From the NCBI GenBank assembly GCA_000333855.2, contig CM007318.1, positions 791,159 to 855,158 on the forward strand: a stretch of 64,000 bases of DNA, given 5' to 3'. The stretch is from Endotrypanum monterogeii (lineage: Eukaryota; Euglenozoa; Kinetoplastea; Trypanosomatida; Trypanosomatidae). The notes beneath the pieces were generated by a model that saw only the letters and a list, made by a program, of their open reading frames with translations, was not told where the DNA came from and did not search any database. Positions 32,790-43,538 of the stretch are shown in pieces; the stretch's first letter is position 1, and each line of letters opens with the position of its first letter. Made by a program: the position numbers and the translations under genes.

Positions 32790-33260
32790 TGATGACAAGG
32801 TTTACGATCCCTCAGCTGGCGCTTGTTCGCCCTCTCAGTGACGCCAGGCCGCTGCACACGGTCAGTTGGTCCACCCCCCCCCTCCCCTCCCACCTCACCG
32901 GTGGCGCGTGCACGAGGCATCGCGTGGCGGGCACACACCTGGTCGGGCCTATCTCCCCCATCACCCTGTCTCGCGGACGTCAGGGTACTGTGCCAGCGTT
33001 CGGCGCACCATGCGGGGCACAGGATAGCGTGGGCACAGGGCTCGCAGCTGGGGAGGTCGGCGACCGGTTGCTGCACTACCGTGTCTGGATGGGCTTACCC
33101 GCGTGTGTAGCTACACCCCGGACGCTGCTATGAGTCCTTGAGAACAGGGGCATTCCACACGTTTCCCGAGCCTCAATAAGGTTGACGCGAGCGAGGGGGG
33201 AGACACGCGGGCAGGGATTGTGGAGGGGTGTGTCCCTGCGCACAAACAAGGCCTAGCATG
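32790..33260. mobile_element. SIDER-like degenerate retroposon remnant (candidate)
   Basis: The base composition changes abruptly from A-rich to GC-rich complex sequence for about 470 bases and then continues into the next block. Several frames on both strands are open and protein-like in composition but overlap each other, as in decayed elements, and none has a full gene structure. Leishmania genomes are known to carry hundreds of about 0.5 kb SIDER elements, mainly in 3' UTRs, derived from ingi/L1Tc-type retroposons. The position in a long 3' UTR fits. I could not align it to a consensus. Confidence 0.4.
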
Positions 33261-33970
33261 TCACCCGAAGGAGGTCACAAAAGGACAGGTGCGCACCCGC
33301 TCACACGACTGCGACAGCGCACAACGCGCACCCACACTGTGCACCGTCTGATCACAGCGGAAATACCGGTGTGCCTATGGCCTGGCACGATCCACAAGCC
33401 CTGCATGGACCGCTGAGTGACACGCAGTACTGGATGCCCCCGTAGCGCAGTGCTGCTGAGGGCAAAGACTCTAGCCGGTGCAGGGGTCCCACAATATAGG
33501 CGAGGCGCCATCTGCGTGCCGTGCTGTCACTGCCCGCCCCCTTCCCCACGCTGCAGAAATCCGAAGCGCGTGCCGGGATCTGGGCGCGACGGCGCGATGC
33601 TGGTCCCCTCTCGCCGCGCATACTCGACATCGCATGCGCTCTGGTGCGCAGGGATTGTCGTCTCGCGACCACCGTCGAGCTGTGCCGTGCTGCGTGCCGC
33701 TGCCTTGGGGAATCTCGGCCTGAGGTCTGGCAGATGACCAGCAGTCCTGCAGTCAGCGAGGTTGGCGTTTTTTCCAAGGGCGGTCTTTTCGTTGATGCGG
33801 TCATGCCGTCGCATTGCCCCCAACAGACCACTTCATGGGAAACTGAAGTGTGTGTGTGTGTGTGGGGGGGGGGGGGNNNNNNNNNNNNNNNNNNGGGGGG
33901 GGGGGGGGGGGGGGGGGAGCGTCATAGCCCGGTCGGGGTCAGGGTTGGTGCTGCATACATCACAACCCTC
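33260..33970. mobile_element. second SIDER-like GC-rich block, interrupted by N gap (candidate)
   Basis: Continuation of GC-rich complex sequence with overlapping open frames in both orientations (33352-33831 minus, 33417-33737 plus). It ends in a TG run, a poly-G tract with an 18-base N gap, and then CCCGGTCGGGGTCAGG. A similar arrangement, poly-G followed some 15 bases later by CCGGTTGGGGT, occurs at 39983-40026, which suggests one repeat family. Boundary with the preceding block is uncertain. Confidence 0.35.
33877..33894. other. assembly gap (18 N) inside poly-G
   Basis: Eighteen N flanked by G runs on both sides; the true length of the G tract is unknown. Confidence 0.95.
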
Positions 33971-36070
33971 TAGTCTTCATCCTATATCCCGCATTGACGG
34001 TCGGGGGGAGGGGGGAAGCGAGCGCAAGCGCACCAGAGCAGCTGTAATCTTTTTTGTGTGTGTGTGTGTGCATCTCAGGGGAGACGGCTGGTGCGAATTG
34101 TTTCATCACTTTCCGTGGCTCAAACCTCTCCAACTCATCTTCACATACACGGCGGTAAATGTGACCAGCTGCACCACGTGTTTCTGTTGTGTAGAGCTGT
34201 GAAAAAAAAAGATCTCGCGAAAAGGTTCCGAGATTGTATATCAGAGCAAGGGCACGGAGAAAGAGCAATTTGGAAAAAAAAAAGGAGGCAAAAAGAAAAC
34301 AAGCTGTGCAATTCAATGGTGCTACAGAAGAGCAACCGAGCGCATTCCAGTCAAACACTCGTAAAAAATATTTTTAAAGATCAAAATAATTTAAAAATCG
34401 AAAGATCGAGGAGACAGGCACGAAGAGAGATGATGAAAAAACTTAAACCAGTACACAGGCAACACGCACATGTTCGTTGAGAAACCTCGAAAGTCACAGT
34501 ACAGTAGACAACAACCATAGCAAAGATCAAAGGATATCAGCACACCACCGAATAAATAAATAAATAAAAACGTAAGAAGGCGTGTGAAGAGAAAAATTGG
34601 GAGGGCATTGGAATTTATAGGATGACAAGAAGCAGGCACAGGCGTAGAGGAAGATCGTTTCTAGCACAACCGATTTCGCGTGTACCCTGAAATATGTGCG
34701 ATCGGTTGTGTATCGCTTAACGTTTACAACAAATCGTGTTTCGAAGAGAGACAATGGAGAAAGTTAAGGGGGGAGGGAGGGAGGGAGGAGGGGGGGGGGT
34801 ACAGACACAAAAAATCTTTGTCATAATATCCTTTGACAAAAAGTATTCGAGGAGTGCATGGAGTCAGCCCAACGTAATCAAGGGGGGACAGAAGCCCCAT
34901 TTAAATATTTATGTCTCCGCATGCATTCGTGGTGAGTCAGAAACTCATCCAATCGAGTAACGAAGAATTTAACTTTTGAAGAAAAAAATTTCACGAATTT
35001 CATCTGTTTGAGAACTCCCCTCAGCGTTGGGTTATATCCCTCCGTTTCCTTTGTAGCTATACCGTCGCCCTCGCGCCTTTGGTGCACAGAGGCTACTCTC
35101 ACAAGAAAGTCCTCACGCACAGAATAGTCGCTCAACAGGTGCCAACCTGGGCGCGAGAATTTTAATATGCTACCTGATTTCGGGATTGAATCCCTCTTCA
35201 GAAAAGAAAGTGACACTCATCCACAACGCACGGAAACCAAAAACAGAGAAGAAACACTATGAGTGAGGAGGGCAGGTAAACACAAAATTATCCATATATA
35301 TATATATATTTACTTATTTAGAGAGATCCATACGTGTTTTTTTTGGAGATGAGCAAAGCAGGTTCGAAAAAAAAAAATCCACTTGGAAAGTAATCAACGA
35401 GCAAAAAAAAAAAAAAGACTCGCGGGCGCGTACATTCTACAGTTGCATGTGAAGGCTGGTAATCAAAACGGTGGTGAGAGCACATTATAAGAGCTGTTTT
35501 TCTTTTTGTTTTTTGAGGGGGAAATAACAAAGAAGATATCACGAAAGGAAACTGTGTGTGTTTTGTAGGGTCAAAGCGGGAGCAATCAAGAAAACACAAG
35601 TCTATTCATTGTGTCCACAAGGGCACCAAGAACGAGCACCAACATGCAGTAGGAGCCCACTCGCCTTGTGCTGATCGTGTAGACAGCGCGAAGAAGACAC
35701 AAGAACAAAATGGAGGAAAGGATATAGATGTTCGCGATGCCTGTAGCTGAGCGAAAAGGGAAAGAAGAAGAGCTTCCTTCAACAGGAATAGAAACGAGGA
35801 TAATAGCAGAGCGTGGGGGAGCACCACCGTGGATGGTGCAGTTAATCTTCTCTCCTCCTCCTTACCTTCACTATCTTTCCTGGCTGACGGAGAGTGAAGG
35901 GAGAACAAGAAAAATGCGAATCAGGCAGAAACGAGAAACTAAAAAAAAGAAACAAAAAAAAAAAGCAAATGAAGCCTACGGAGTTGCGACGAAGGGGAGA
36001 AAAAGAGGTGGAAGGAGCAAAAAAAAGGAATCGAGCGGCCCCTGTCACCGCAATGCCAGATGCGCAAAGC

Positions 36071-37153
36071 CTATGAAACTCTTTTATTTTTTGACTTGGT
36101 AGATGTCTCTGAAACCTGCTGTTCATGAAGCCAATGACTCACACTTCTGGGCACGGAAGCGGGGGATCCCGAATGACCAGCAGCCCTCACGGCGAGTTGC
36201 TGACTCGGTTGCCGACGCAGCGAGGCGGAGGTGAGTGGAGACACCTGCGAAAGCCGGTACGCCTGCCGGCAGCCGACGCCCTCGTCATCATCGCTCTCCA
36301 ACTCAACGTCGACGGCCTCAGATTGTGTATTTGCAGAGGGCTTCCGCGCCTCCACTACATACATTGGTGTGATTTGCCCAGCGTCGTCTGCAACATCACC
36401 GGGAAGCACCTGCGCGCCATCCTCCCCTGTGACTCCACAGCGACAGTGGGTGCAAGAGTCGTTTACCGAATCATTCATTCCCTCCGAGTCGCCCTCAGAC
36501 ATGTTGTCCCCTGCCTCGCTCATGTCGTCACCCATGCCACTCCCAGGTACTACGTGTGGAACTACATAAGTTGCTCGAGAGATGTATACATTGCGATCTC
36601 GCTGACGTGGGCGATGACAATTGGGGCACATGGTTACCTTCTGCTGCGTCCAGGGCAGCCGCCAGAGGTTCACTGTGCTTGCATTAGCGGCAAAGCTCCC
36701 GCCGTGCGCCGCTGTGTCGCCCGCTGGTAAGCTCGGGCTGCTGTGCATCTTATCGAAGAGAGAACGTGGATTGGGTCGATTGCAGCTGCCAGGCGTTGTT
36801 GTGGTGTGTTGTGGCCGATCAAGAAGACCACTCGTGTTCGATAGAGAGCCATGCAAGCGCGTCGACTTTGGGGAGACGGAACCAAGTGGCATCTTCGGCT
36901 GTGTTGCAAAACTCGAGTTCGTCTTGAAAGATGTCGGCACTGGATCGCAATTCACCGCAGTTGAAACGCTTTGCATCAAAAATTCAGATGTATCGCTATC
37001 TGAGATGTCCGTGACCAGCCTGCGCTTAGAACGGCTAGCAGCGAGAGCCTTCGAATGTTTAAGAGAGTGTCGCTCCTCGCCATCTACCTCGCTGTTCACA
37101 TGCTTCTTCCTCTTCGTCAGGCTCCCTGGTAGGATCTTCTGCAGTAAGCTCAT
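36071..37153 (-). CDS. hypothetical Cys-containing protein, 360 residues
   Basis: Not recognised. A longer open frame runs to 37594, but a splice acceptor at 37175 leaves the ATG at 37153 as the first start, with a 21-base leader. Residues 1-45 are basic (KRKKH, SKRRL), with a possible nuclear signal. The chain is mostly Ser/Thr/Pro-rich and probably disordered. Cys176-x2-Cys179 and Cys234-x2-Cys237-x-Cys239 flank an acidic Met/Asp/Ser-rich stretch (about 206-233) and could bind one zinc. Between them a YISRATYVVPHVVP segment looks folded. The tail is Ser/Gln-rich. It stands alone between two large gene-poor regions. A regulatory or nucleic-acid-associated role is possible but unproven. Confidence 0.8.
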   Translation of the reverse strand: MSLLQKILPGSLTKRKKHVNSEVDGEERHSLKHSKALAASRSKRRLVTDISDSDTSEFLMQSVSTAVNCDPVPTSFKTNSSFATQPKMPLGSVSPKSTRLHGSLSNTSGLLDRPQHTTTTPGSCNRPNPRSLFDKMHSSPSLPAGDTAAHGGSFAANASTVNLWRLPWTQQKVTMCPNCHRPRQRDRNVYISRATYVVPHVVPGSGMGDDMSEAGDNMSEGDSEGMNDSVNDSCTHCRCGVTGEDGAQVLPGDVADDAGQITPMYVVEARKPSANTQSEAVDVELESDDDEGVGCRQAYRLSQVSPLTSASLRRQPSQQLAVRAAGHSGSPASVPRSVSHWLHEQQVSETSTKSKNKRVS

Positions 37154-37174
37154 CTTGTCCTGTGGGTGTGCAGG

Positions 37175-37225
37175 CTGAGGAGGGATAGGTTGAGTGAATG
37201 AGTGAGTGGTGGTGAAGGGGAGAGG
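37175..37225 (-). promoter_or_regulatory. candidate spliced-leader acceptor for Cys-containing gene
   Basis: About 45 bases of C/T/A-rich sequence on the minus strand end in CCTCCTCAG (AG at 37175-37176), 21 bases before the ATG. Confidence 0.7.
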
Positions 37226-39019
37226 TATGTAAAGCGGTGCAAACAAAGGAAATAAACACCCACTGGTGACCCAAAACCGGCAAAACAACAACAAAACGTT
37301 TTTTTTTTTGCAAAAGAGCGAAAAACAAAAAAAGGGGGAAGGGGGAGGAAGGGAAAAGAACTTTGCAACCCTTTTATTGCGCAACGCCAGCAGCTGTGGT
37401 GGTGGCGCTGGGAAGCAGAGCGAGGAAATAGGAGAAGTTCCTTTATCCGTCCAAAAACGTTTTTTTTTTATTCCCCACCCCCCACTCTGTACAGCAAGTA
37501 GGAAAATGCAGGGGAAAAAAAAGGGTAAACAAATCGCAGCGGCCTTGGAAATGGGTGCGAAAGCCTTCGTGAGTACGAGTGTGAGCAGTGCCAAATTACT
37601 TTTGCAACAGCTGAAGAAACAAAAACACCAGCAAAACTCCTAATATATATAGAAATGAGAATGACGTGTGTATGGGTGTGTGTTTGTGTAAGGGGAAAAG
37701 GGAGTTTACACACACACACACAGACACACACACACACGCACACACTATAAAGAGAGGGAAAGCGTGGAGACAAGAAAGCGTATGCGGGGATTCACTCGTT
37801 TTTTTTTCTCTTGAGCAACCTTGCGCCTCCTCTCGCCCTCCCACCGGTAAAGACAAAAATTTGGAGAAGTGTGCAAAATATCTCTGTACAGAAAGCAGAG
37901 AAACAAAAACGGTAAGGAAACAGAGGAGTCAGCACACACACACAGAAAAGAAGGCCACGAGGGCTCGACGGTAATGCGTCGGGATATTACGCGAAAACTA
38001 CCCGTATAAAGGCCTCAAAGAACACGATAGGGAAGTGCGATGTCCAGGAGAAGGGGAAAAGGAGTTCAGCTGATGGGTTGTGAGAAGCAGAAGATACACG
38101 CTTGACTACCCAGATGAGTAGGCCAAGAGGGAGAAGGGAGATAAGGACTGCGGTGCACTGTGCTCCGTTCAGCCTTCCAAGAGGGTGCGGCCACTTGTAT
38201 AAAGAAATTTACAAAAAAATGCACAGAAAGTTTTTTTTTTTAAGCCAAAAGAGTGAAAGAGAAAAAGCGCCTTTGACGTAATATCAGTACGGGTGTGCGT
38301 GTGTGTGGGTGTGTGGGTGTCTGAGGGCTTGAGAGAGGGAGCCCAAAGGAAAACTTAGCAATGTCAACTGTTTTAAGAATGTCTGACACAGGAGGCAAGA
38401 CGGCAACAGCTTTATTTATTTTCTTGCACCAGTAGCGTCACCAAAAGAAATAAGAAGCGACAATAAAAGAGGCACAACAGATTATCTGTCTATCTTCTTT
38501 GTTCACCCAAGTAAGACCTGTATTCGAGTGGTGTGTGGATTATTTGCGTGCGTGTGTGGGCACGACTCTCTCTCTTGGCTGCTCAGTCAGCTACTAGCAA
38601 CGACAGACTTTTGTGCTTTTTTTTTTCTTCAGCTGGCTTAGTGTTGTGTGTGTGTGTGTATCTCCCCCCAGGATGTAGATAAGAAAAAAAAATGGAAGAA
38701 ACACCCTGGGAAACACCGCCCAGTCCTTTATTTTTTTTTTTTTGGGGGGGGGGGGTTTTCCACTGGATGTGTTGTGAGCGCAGATGCAGCCAAACAGTCC
38801 ACAATAAATCAATAAGCAAATGGGCTTCACCTGCACACAATTATGAAAAGAAGAGAAGGGATGGAAAAAGGAGATTGTCGAGGAGAAAGTCGACAGACAC
38901 AGCTCACCACTCGCGAAAGGCTCAGGGGAAAAAACACCAAAGGAACAACTTCATAAATGAAGACCGTGATCACCAAGAGAGCTAATGAAGCAAAAGCAAC
39001 TGAGGTAAATAAGGTAAAG

Positions 39020-39076
39020 AATATATATATATATATATATATATTTGTATACATATATATATATATTTATATAAAT
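39020..39076. repeat. interrupted TA microsatellite
   Basis: TA run broken by TTTGTATAC and TTTATA. Confidence 0.9.
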
Positions 39077-39406
39077 ACACAAGAAAAAAAGGCCGGAAAA
39101 AAAAAAGGTGCTAAACTCCTTCGTGAATGCGGTGAGTCTGAAACCAGGAAAAGAAATTGAGGGATAAAAAAGAAAAAGTTGCGGGGAGCAGTACCCTGTA
39201 GGGCAAATAGGGAGGTTAGGTATGCACCGACACATACACGTACATATGCGTGCATATGTGTGTAGGGGGGGGGAGGTTAAGGGAGGTGTGCGGTCATGGA
39301 AGCGATATCACCATGCATTCGTCGATCAAAAGCATGGTGTGGCACACGTCGTGCAGAAAGGCACAGAAAAAAAGAAATAAAGATTATACATGCAAATGTA
39401 TAGGTG

Positions 39407-39442
<36 letters not shown>

Positions 39443-39480
39443 TATATACAGAGTGTGTGTGTGTGTGTGTGTATATGTGT
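39407..39480. repeat. (TA)n(TG)n composite microsatellite
   Basis: About 20 TA units with one TG interruption, then about ten TG units. Confidence 0.95.
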
Positions 39481-39555
39481 AAAAAGGGAGGGAAAAAGAA
39501 GGGGGTTTGTCATGAGGTAGAGAAAGGGAATCGCATTAAGATTGATCGGCACGTC

Positions 39556-39927
39556 TCACACGGTAAGAAAGCTAGGAGCAGCAGCACGAGTCTGTACAGA
39601 AATAGGTGGAATATAGAAATTATATGGCGCAGGGAGGGGAATGACTCCTAGGCACCGCGCAAAGGACGAGGAGCTGCGCACTGCATATTCGGCGCACCTT
39701 CTTCCATTGGCAGGGGCCGGCAGAAGGATCACGTGTGCAGGATCGAGTGCACTCACGAGAGTTGGGCGGAAAGGGCGATAGTCGTCTGGGACCACAGAGC
39801 CACAACCGTCTGAGTCAACCTCTCGGTGCACCTCTCCTCCCTCGTGCACTGATCCCTTTAGACGACCCCTCTCTTCGTACTCCCATGTGCCCCATTCACC
39901 AACAGTTCCGCGTCGTTGAAACCCCAT
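39556..39927 (-). pseudogene. candidate gene remnant or retroposon-derived frame
   Basis: A 123-codon minus-strand frame from the ATG at 39927. The first 100 codons are GC-rich at third positions with even composition (for example DGCGSVVPDDYRPFRP and SALDPAHVILLPAP); the last 20 run into AT-rich sequence, as if the original stop were lost. An adjacent minus frame just upstream (39858-40040 part) is also protein-like, suggesting a frameshifted or decayed element. No family was recognised and no clear splice acceptor precedes it. It could also be chance openness inside a SIDER-like repeat. Confidence 0.3.
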
Positions 39928-40122
39928 TTGCCCGCCGCCCACCGCGCCCTACATAGGATCGGGGCGTAGCGGCTCCTCCCCAGGGGGGGGGGGGGGGGCT
40001 CTAGAGTTTCGTGCCGGTTGGGGTGACCTGACGCGCGTTTACAGACGATTGAAGAATTTTTTCTCAATTTCTTTTTTTTCTCGCAGTTGTGCTCACAGTC
40101 ACAAACAAGAACAGGTGGACAA

Positions 40123-40147
40123 ATATATATATATATATATATATATT
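40123..40147. repeat. (TA)12 microsatellite
   Basis: Uninterrupted TA run. Confidence 0.9.
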
Positions 40148-40686
40148 TCCGAGGATGAGAAAGCGCGGATAACATGCACACACACATAAATGCACAAAGA
40201 GTGTAAGGCACGAGCGAAAGAAGAGAGGGCATCAATACTTCTACTGATCTGACTGAACGCCACCGCGAGAGGTTCTTTTATTTGTTTGTCACCACGACAT
40301 GATGCTTGTTTCTATGCATGTATCTATCCAAAGTGCATTGAGGGGAGGAGAGTAGAGGAGGGGGGGGGCGTAATCAAAGAAAAAAAAGGAGGGACTAAAA
40401 GCACCAAGAAATCCATCGAAGAAAAATACAATCTGTAAAAGAAGTCAGTAGACTGTGATGGCCGATATTGCATGCGAACATGCCTCTTCCTCATCGCAAA
40501 GAGCACATGTTCGATGCAGCAGCGGGATATCTCACCGGCGCCCCCCTGGCACCCTCCCCTCCCTCCTCTCCCCTCCGAGCTTCTTTCTGGTTTTTGAATC
40601 GCAGACAACCCCACGCGGCATCTCCAAATGTAAGAGTGCCATGAAATATTTCCCTTCCTTTGCCCATGTTCCTCTTTGCCGCCACT

Positions 40687-41235
40687 CTAGTAGTCATCTT
40701 CTTCGAGCATAATGGCAAGGAACTCCTCAAGATTGATCTCGCCATCTTGATCAACGTCAAACTCGTCAATCATCGCCTGCAGCTCCTCGTCGCTCATGTT
40801 CTCCCCCAGCTCCCGTGCCACACGGCGCAGCGAGCGAAGGGATATCTTGCCGGTGTTGTTTTCGTCGAATAGCTGAAATGCCTTCACCATCTCCTGCCGA
40901 GGGTCTCGCTGCGCAAACTTATCTGTCATGATATCCGTGAAGCCTGGGAGGTCCATGAGCGGCTGATTTTTCTGGTCCCGAGCAGCGCAGTCCTGCATGA
41001 GCTGTAAGACCTCCTCCCGCTTCGCATCGAAGCCGAGCGCACGCATGCTAACCTTCATCTCATGAGCGTCGATAAGACCGTTTTTATCAGAGTCGAAGAG
41101 CTCAAACGCCTCTCGGATCTCCTGCCGCTGCTCCTCTGTTAGTTGGAAACGACGGCGTGCCGCAGCGGATGGCGCTGATGCCACCGGCGCAGTGGTGCGC
41201 AGAGGGCCCGATAGGCGGCTACTGGTATTCATCAT
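40687..41235 (-). CDS. centrin (caltractin-type EF-hand protein)
   Basis: A 182-residue EF-hand protein of centrin type. After a 28-residue basic Ser/Ala-rich extension comes [17 protein letters not shown], the standard centrin opening. EF1 (residues 48-59, D-x-D-x-N-G...E) and EF4 (160-171, D-x-D-x-D-G...E) are canonical. EF2 (about 83-95) is degenerate and cannot bind calcium. EF3 (124-135) keeps D-x-N-x-T-G but has Ser instead of the final Glu, so it is weak. Centrins act at basal bodies, the bilobe and Golgi duplication in trypanosomatids, and in inner dynein arms. The subtype is unclear; the N-terminal extension is longer than that of the 149-residue Leishmania centrin used in attenuated lines. 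Two adjacent ATG codons (41235, 41232) are both usable. Confidence 0.94.
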   Translation of the reverse strand: MMNTSSRLSGPLRTTAPVASAPSAAARRRFQLTEEQRQEIREAFELFDSDKNGLIDAHEMKVSMRALGFDAKREEVLQLMQDCAARDQKNQPLMDLPGFTDIMTDKFAQRDPRQEMVKAFQLFDENNTGKISLRSLRRVARELGENMSDEELQAMIDEFDVDQDGEINLEEFLAIMLEEDDY

Positions 41236-41917
41236 TTCCTCGCCTCTCTGTTCCTTCCTCCTTGCCTTCCTCCGCGGAGATGGCAGACGTCAGCGGAGCG
41301 TAAGGGTTAAAACCGGGTAATAGAACGGCAGTGAAAAAGCGGGCGATGGCGACTGTGTTTTCTACGCGATGCACTAGTGATACGTAAAAGAGGCCAGGAG
41401 AAACACTTGCACCGGCGCAGGCAACCAATGACGTTGAAGGTACGGAGAACGAAATGTAGCCACGAACACGAAGAAAAAGGGGGAAGAAGCTTCCGTGCGC
41501 TACAGTAGATCCGTCTATTTGTGCTTCTTTGTTGTAGCATTGTCATATATATATATATATATTTTTGCCCGACAGGGACCCGAGAGTGATGGAGAGAAGG
41601 AAGCGGAGGAGGAAGTCAGGTCAGGGGAACAGAGTAGTGATGAGGACATCAGAGCGAAGTACACACTGAGCTTTTTTTACCCCAGGGTGCAACACCCTTC
41701 AGTGGGCTTTACCTCAGGAGGACAGCAAGAGGCTAGCATAAATCACGACTGACTCTTTTGAATGCGTGTCATATCCAGAACAGAAATGCAATCAAAGAAA
41801 AAGAAGCAAACGTAGCAAAAAAAAATCGGAAGAAAGAAAAGGGAAGGCAAGGCAACTCTGAGGATCTATCACAACGCAGAGCACCACCCCGCACACCTCT
41901 GTCACTTTCTCGGATCC

Positions 41918-41955
<38 letters not shown>

Positions 41956-42472
41956 TTGCACACCGACCTCTTTACGTTCTTTAACCACGTGGGTCTCTTG
42001 TTGTTCAGAAAAAGGCCAGACTGTTGGGATGTTGTTGTCTCCCTCTTCTGCAGCATCAGTACCTCAAGGCACAATACGCCCAGCACCCAGCAATCAGAGA
42101 AGCAACCCCCAAACAAGTGAAAGCGCTTAATGACACACACACACACACTATATGCGGGAAAGAATGCGATAACGTCAGTAAATGCCGACTACCATATGGA
42201 AAGAAGCGAGGGACTAACGCTCCAAGGCCTTTGCGTTACTGTGATGAGAGAGAGGAGGACCAGAGGCAGCTGGCAGTGACCTTCGCTGCTCTTGCTGTTG
42301 GACTCGATCCGCACCACATCAGAAAAACATGATGCGTTCCCCCCCCCCCAAGACACTCACACAAATACGCGAAGGAGGGAGAAGAAAAAAGAAGAGTACT
42401 GAAAATGAGCAAACCGACTCGTAAACACGTGTGTCAGCTTTGGGTGAAAATCCGCAAATCACGTTCAACTGC
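41236..42472. other. intergenic: centrin / 334-aa gene
   Basis: Centrin leader and the 3' UTR of the gene ending at 42473. A plausible centrin acceptor is the CACTAG at 41374-41375 behind a T/C tract, giving a leader of about 138 bases. TA run at 41545-41562, (TG)17 at 41920-41953. No gene supported. Confidence 0.55.
41920..41953. repeat. (TG)17 microsatellite
   Basis: Uninterrupted TG dinucleotides. Confidence 0.95.
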
Positions 42473-43477
42473 TCAGAACCAGCGCCCCACTCTTCGCTCA
42501 TCCGCCGTGAAGGACTCCACAGTCACGGTGTAGCGACAGGTGTGGTCGTTCGCATCGGCCATGTCAGTCAAGGTGGCAGAGCGAATATCTGCACGATAAA
42601 AGAGAGCGACCAGGTAGTCGAAGTAAGCGTCCTCGTCCTTGAGAGTTTCGGTGCGCGCGGTACCCTGGAGATCGACGTAGTCGTACACCTTTAGCTGACC
42701 TGAGTAGGGTGCGATGCCGAGGAACTTGCAGAAATCATAAAGTGTGACGCCGTAACGAAATGGGACTACATCGACCCGTTCCTCTCCGTGAGGGAGGTCA
42801 CGCCGGTGCACTTTGATGCGGCGCATCTGATCTAACAGCGCAAAAAACTTCGTCCGCTGCGGCTCTGGAACTCCACCAAACTCAAGCACTCGACCGGAGA
42901 GGTGATCCATGTTTGCAGGGTCGAGGAACGCCGAGGTCCACAAATCTGGGTTCATGCCTATGAGCGAAGAGTCATCGGTCGAGTATTCTTTCTTCAGCAC
43001 CTCACACACGCCGGGACTCACGTCGAGCATGAAAAGAATTTCGTCCAGGAGGGCTGACGAGCCGTACGTGATGCGTAACCGCGGCAGTGCGTGTGGTGGG
43101 CGACGATGTATGACGGCCCACTTCTCGTAGTAGGCTCGACTGAAGAGAAGCAAAAGCTGGTGCTCCTCGGGGGAGAGGAGACCAGGGTCGAGGTAGACAG
43201 GGTCCATGTTGTGGAACATGACCTGGTCACTAAGCGCAAAGTAGGGGCACTCTTGCAGCTTCTGCCGCGTCGCTGGGTTGTCCCAGAGGGACTTGTTCAC
43301 CTCTAGCAGCCCAGAGCCGCCCTGACGAGGCGGGACGTAGTTCTGGGAGTCCACGCGACCAGCGTATAGATTTCCGTAAAAAGGGAGCCCTCCGGTGGAC
43401 TGCATTGGAGAGCCGCCGGGATGAAAAACCTGTCGCTCACCCTCCATGGCGAGCCAGCGTCGACTACTTCGGAGCAT
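42473..43477 (-). CDS. hypothetical protein, 334 residues, possibly mitochondrial
   Basis: Not recognised. Starts at the ATG at 43477. The first residues (MLRSSRRWLA) are Arg-rich without acids, as in a short mitochondrial presequence. The next 60 residues are Gly/Pro-rich. From about 80 to the C terminus the composition is that of a folded globular domain with many aromatics: a YFALSDQVMFHNMDPVYLD segment, a central helical region with repeated Leu-Asp-Glu, and YGVTLYDFCKFLGIAPYSG followed by a YDYVDL strand. No catalytic motif, metal site or membrane helix is evident. It is likely a kinetoplastid-conserved protein; ribosome or editing-complex membership is possible given the presequence, but that is inference. 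Confidence 0.83.
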   Translation of the reverse strand: MLRSSRRWLAMEGERQVFHPGGSPMQSTGGLPFYGNLYAGRVDSQNYVPPRQGGSGLLEVNKSLWDNPATRQKLQECPYFALSDQVMFHNMDPVYLDPGLLSPEEHQLLLLFSRAYYEKWAVIHRRPPHALPRLRITYGSSALLDEILFMLDVSPGVCEVLKKEYSTDDSSLIGMNPDLWTSAFLDPANMDHLSGRVLEFGGVPEPQRTKFFALLDQMRRIKVHRRDLPHGEERVDVVPFRYGVTLYDFCKFLGIAPYSGQLKVYDYVDLQGTARTETLKDEDAYFDYLVALFYRADIRSATLTDMADANDHTCRYTVTVESFTADERRVGRWF

Positions 43478-43517
43478 TATCTACCAGACAAAATATCAGA
43501 GCAGCCAAATGCAGTCA

Positions 43518-43538
43518 ATATATATATATATATATATA
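43518..43538. repeat. (TA)n tract in the 334-aa gene leader
   Basis: Uninterrupted TA run 40 bases before the ATG and directly after a candidate splice acceptor. Confidence 0.95.

Larger units (their letters stand above)
28651..36070. other. 7.4 kb gene-free region
   Basis: By far the longest stretch without a gene in the window. It holds dense A, G and TA tracts and small CA runs, the retroposon-like blocks at 32790-33260 and 33260-33970, an N gap at 33877-33894 and a moderately complex block at 35010-35210. No frame has an ATG start together with protein-like composition. In transcription order it lies between the Cys-containing 360-aa gene and the histone-fold gene, so it should hold the first gene's 3' UTR. 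Confidence 0.6.
37154..40686. other. intergenic: Cys-containing gene / centrin
   Basis: A 3.5 kb gene-poor region with CA/GT runs (37700-37745, 38643-38660), TA composites (39020-39076, 39407-39480, 40123-40147), G runs (38742-38755, 39983-39997) and a GC-rich block at 39640-40040 listed separately. It includes the leader of the Cys-containing gene and the 3' UTR of centrin. Confidence 0.6.

Noticed and set aside
34878..35216. 112-codon minus frame in the 7.4 kb gap
   Set aside because: Starts with GTG, the first ATG is near its end, and no family or splice acceptor fits.
37154..37594. 147-residue extension of the 360-aa Cys-containing protein
   Set aside because: Low-complexity leader sequence; a strong acceptor at 37175 leaves the ATG at 37153 as the start.
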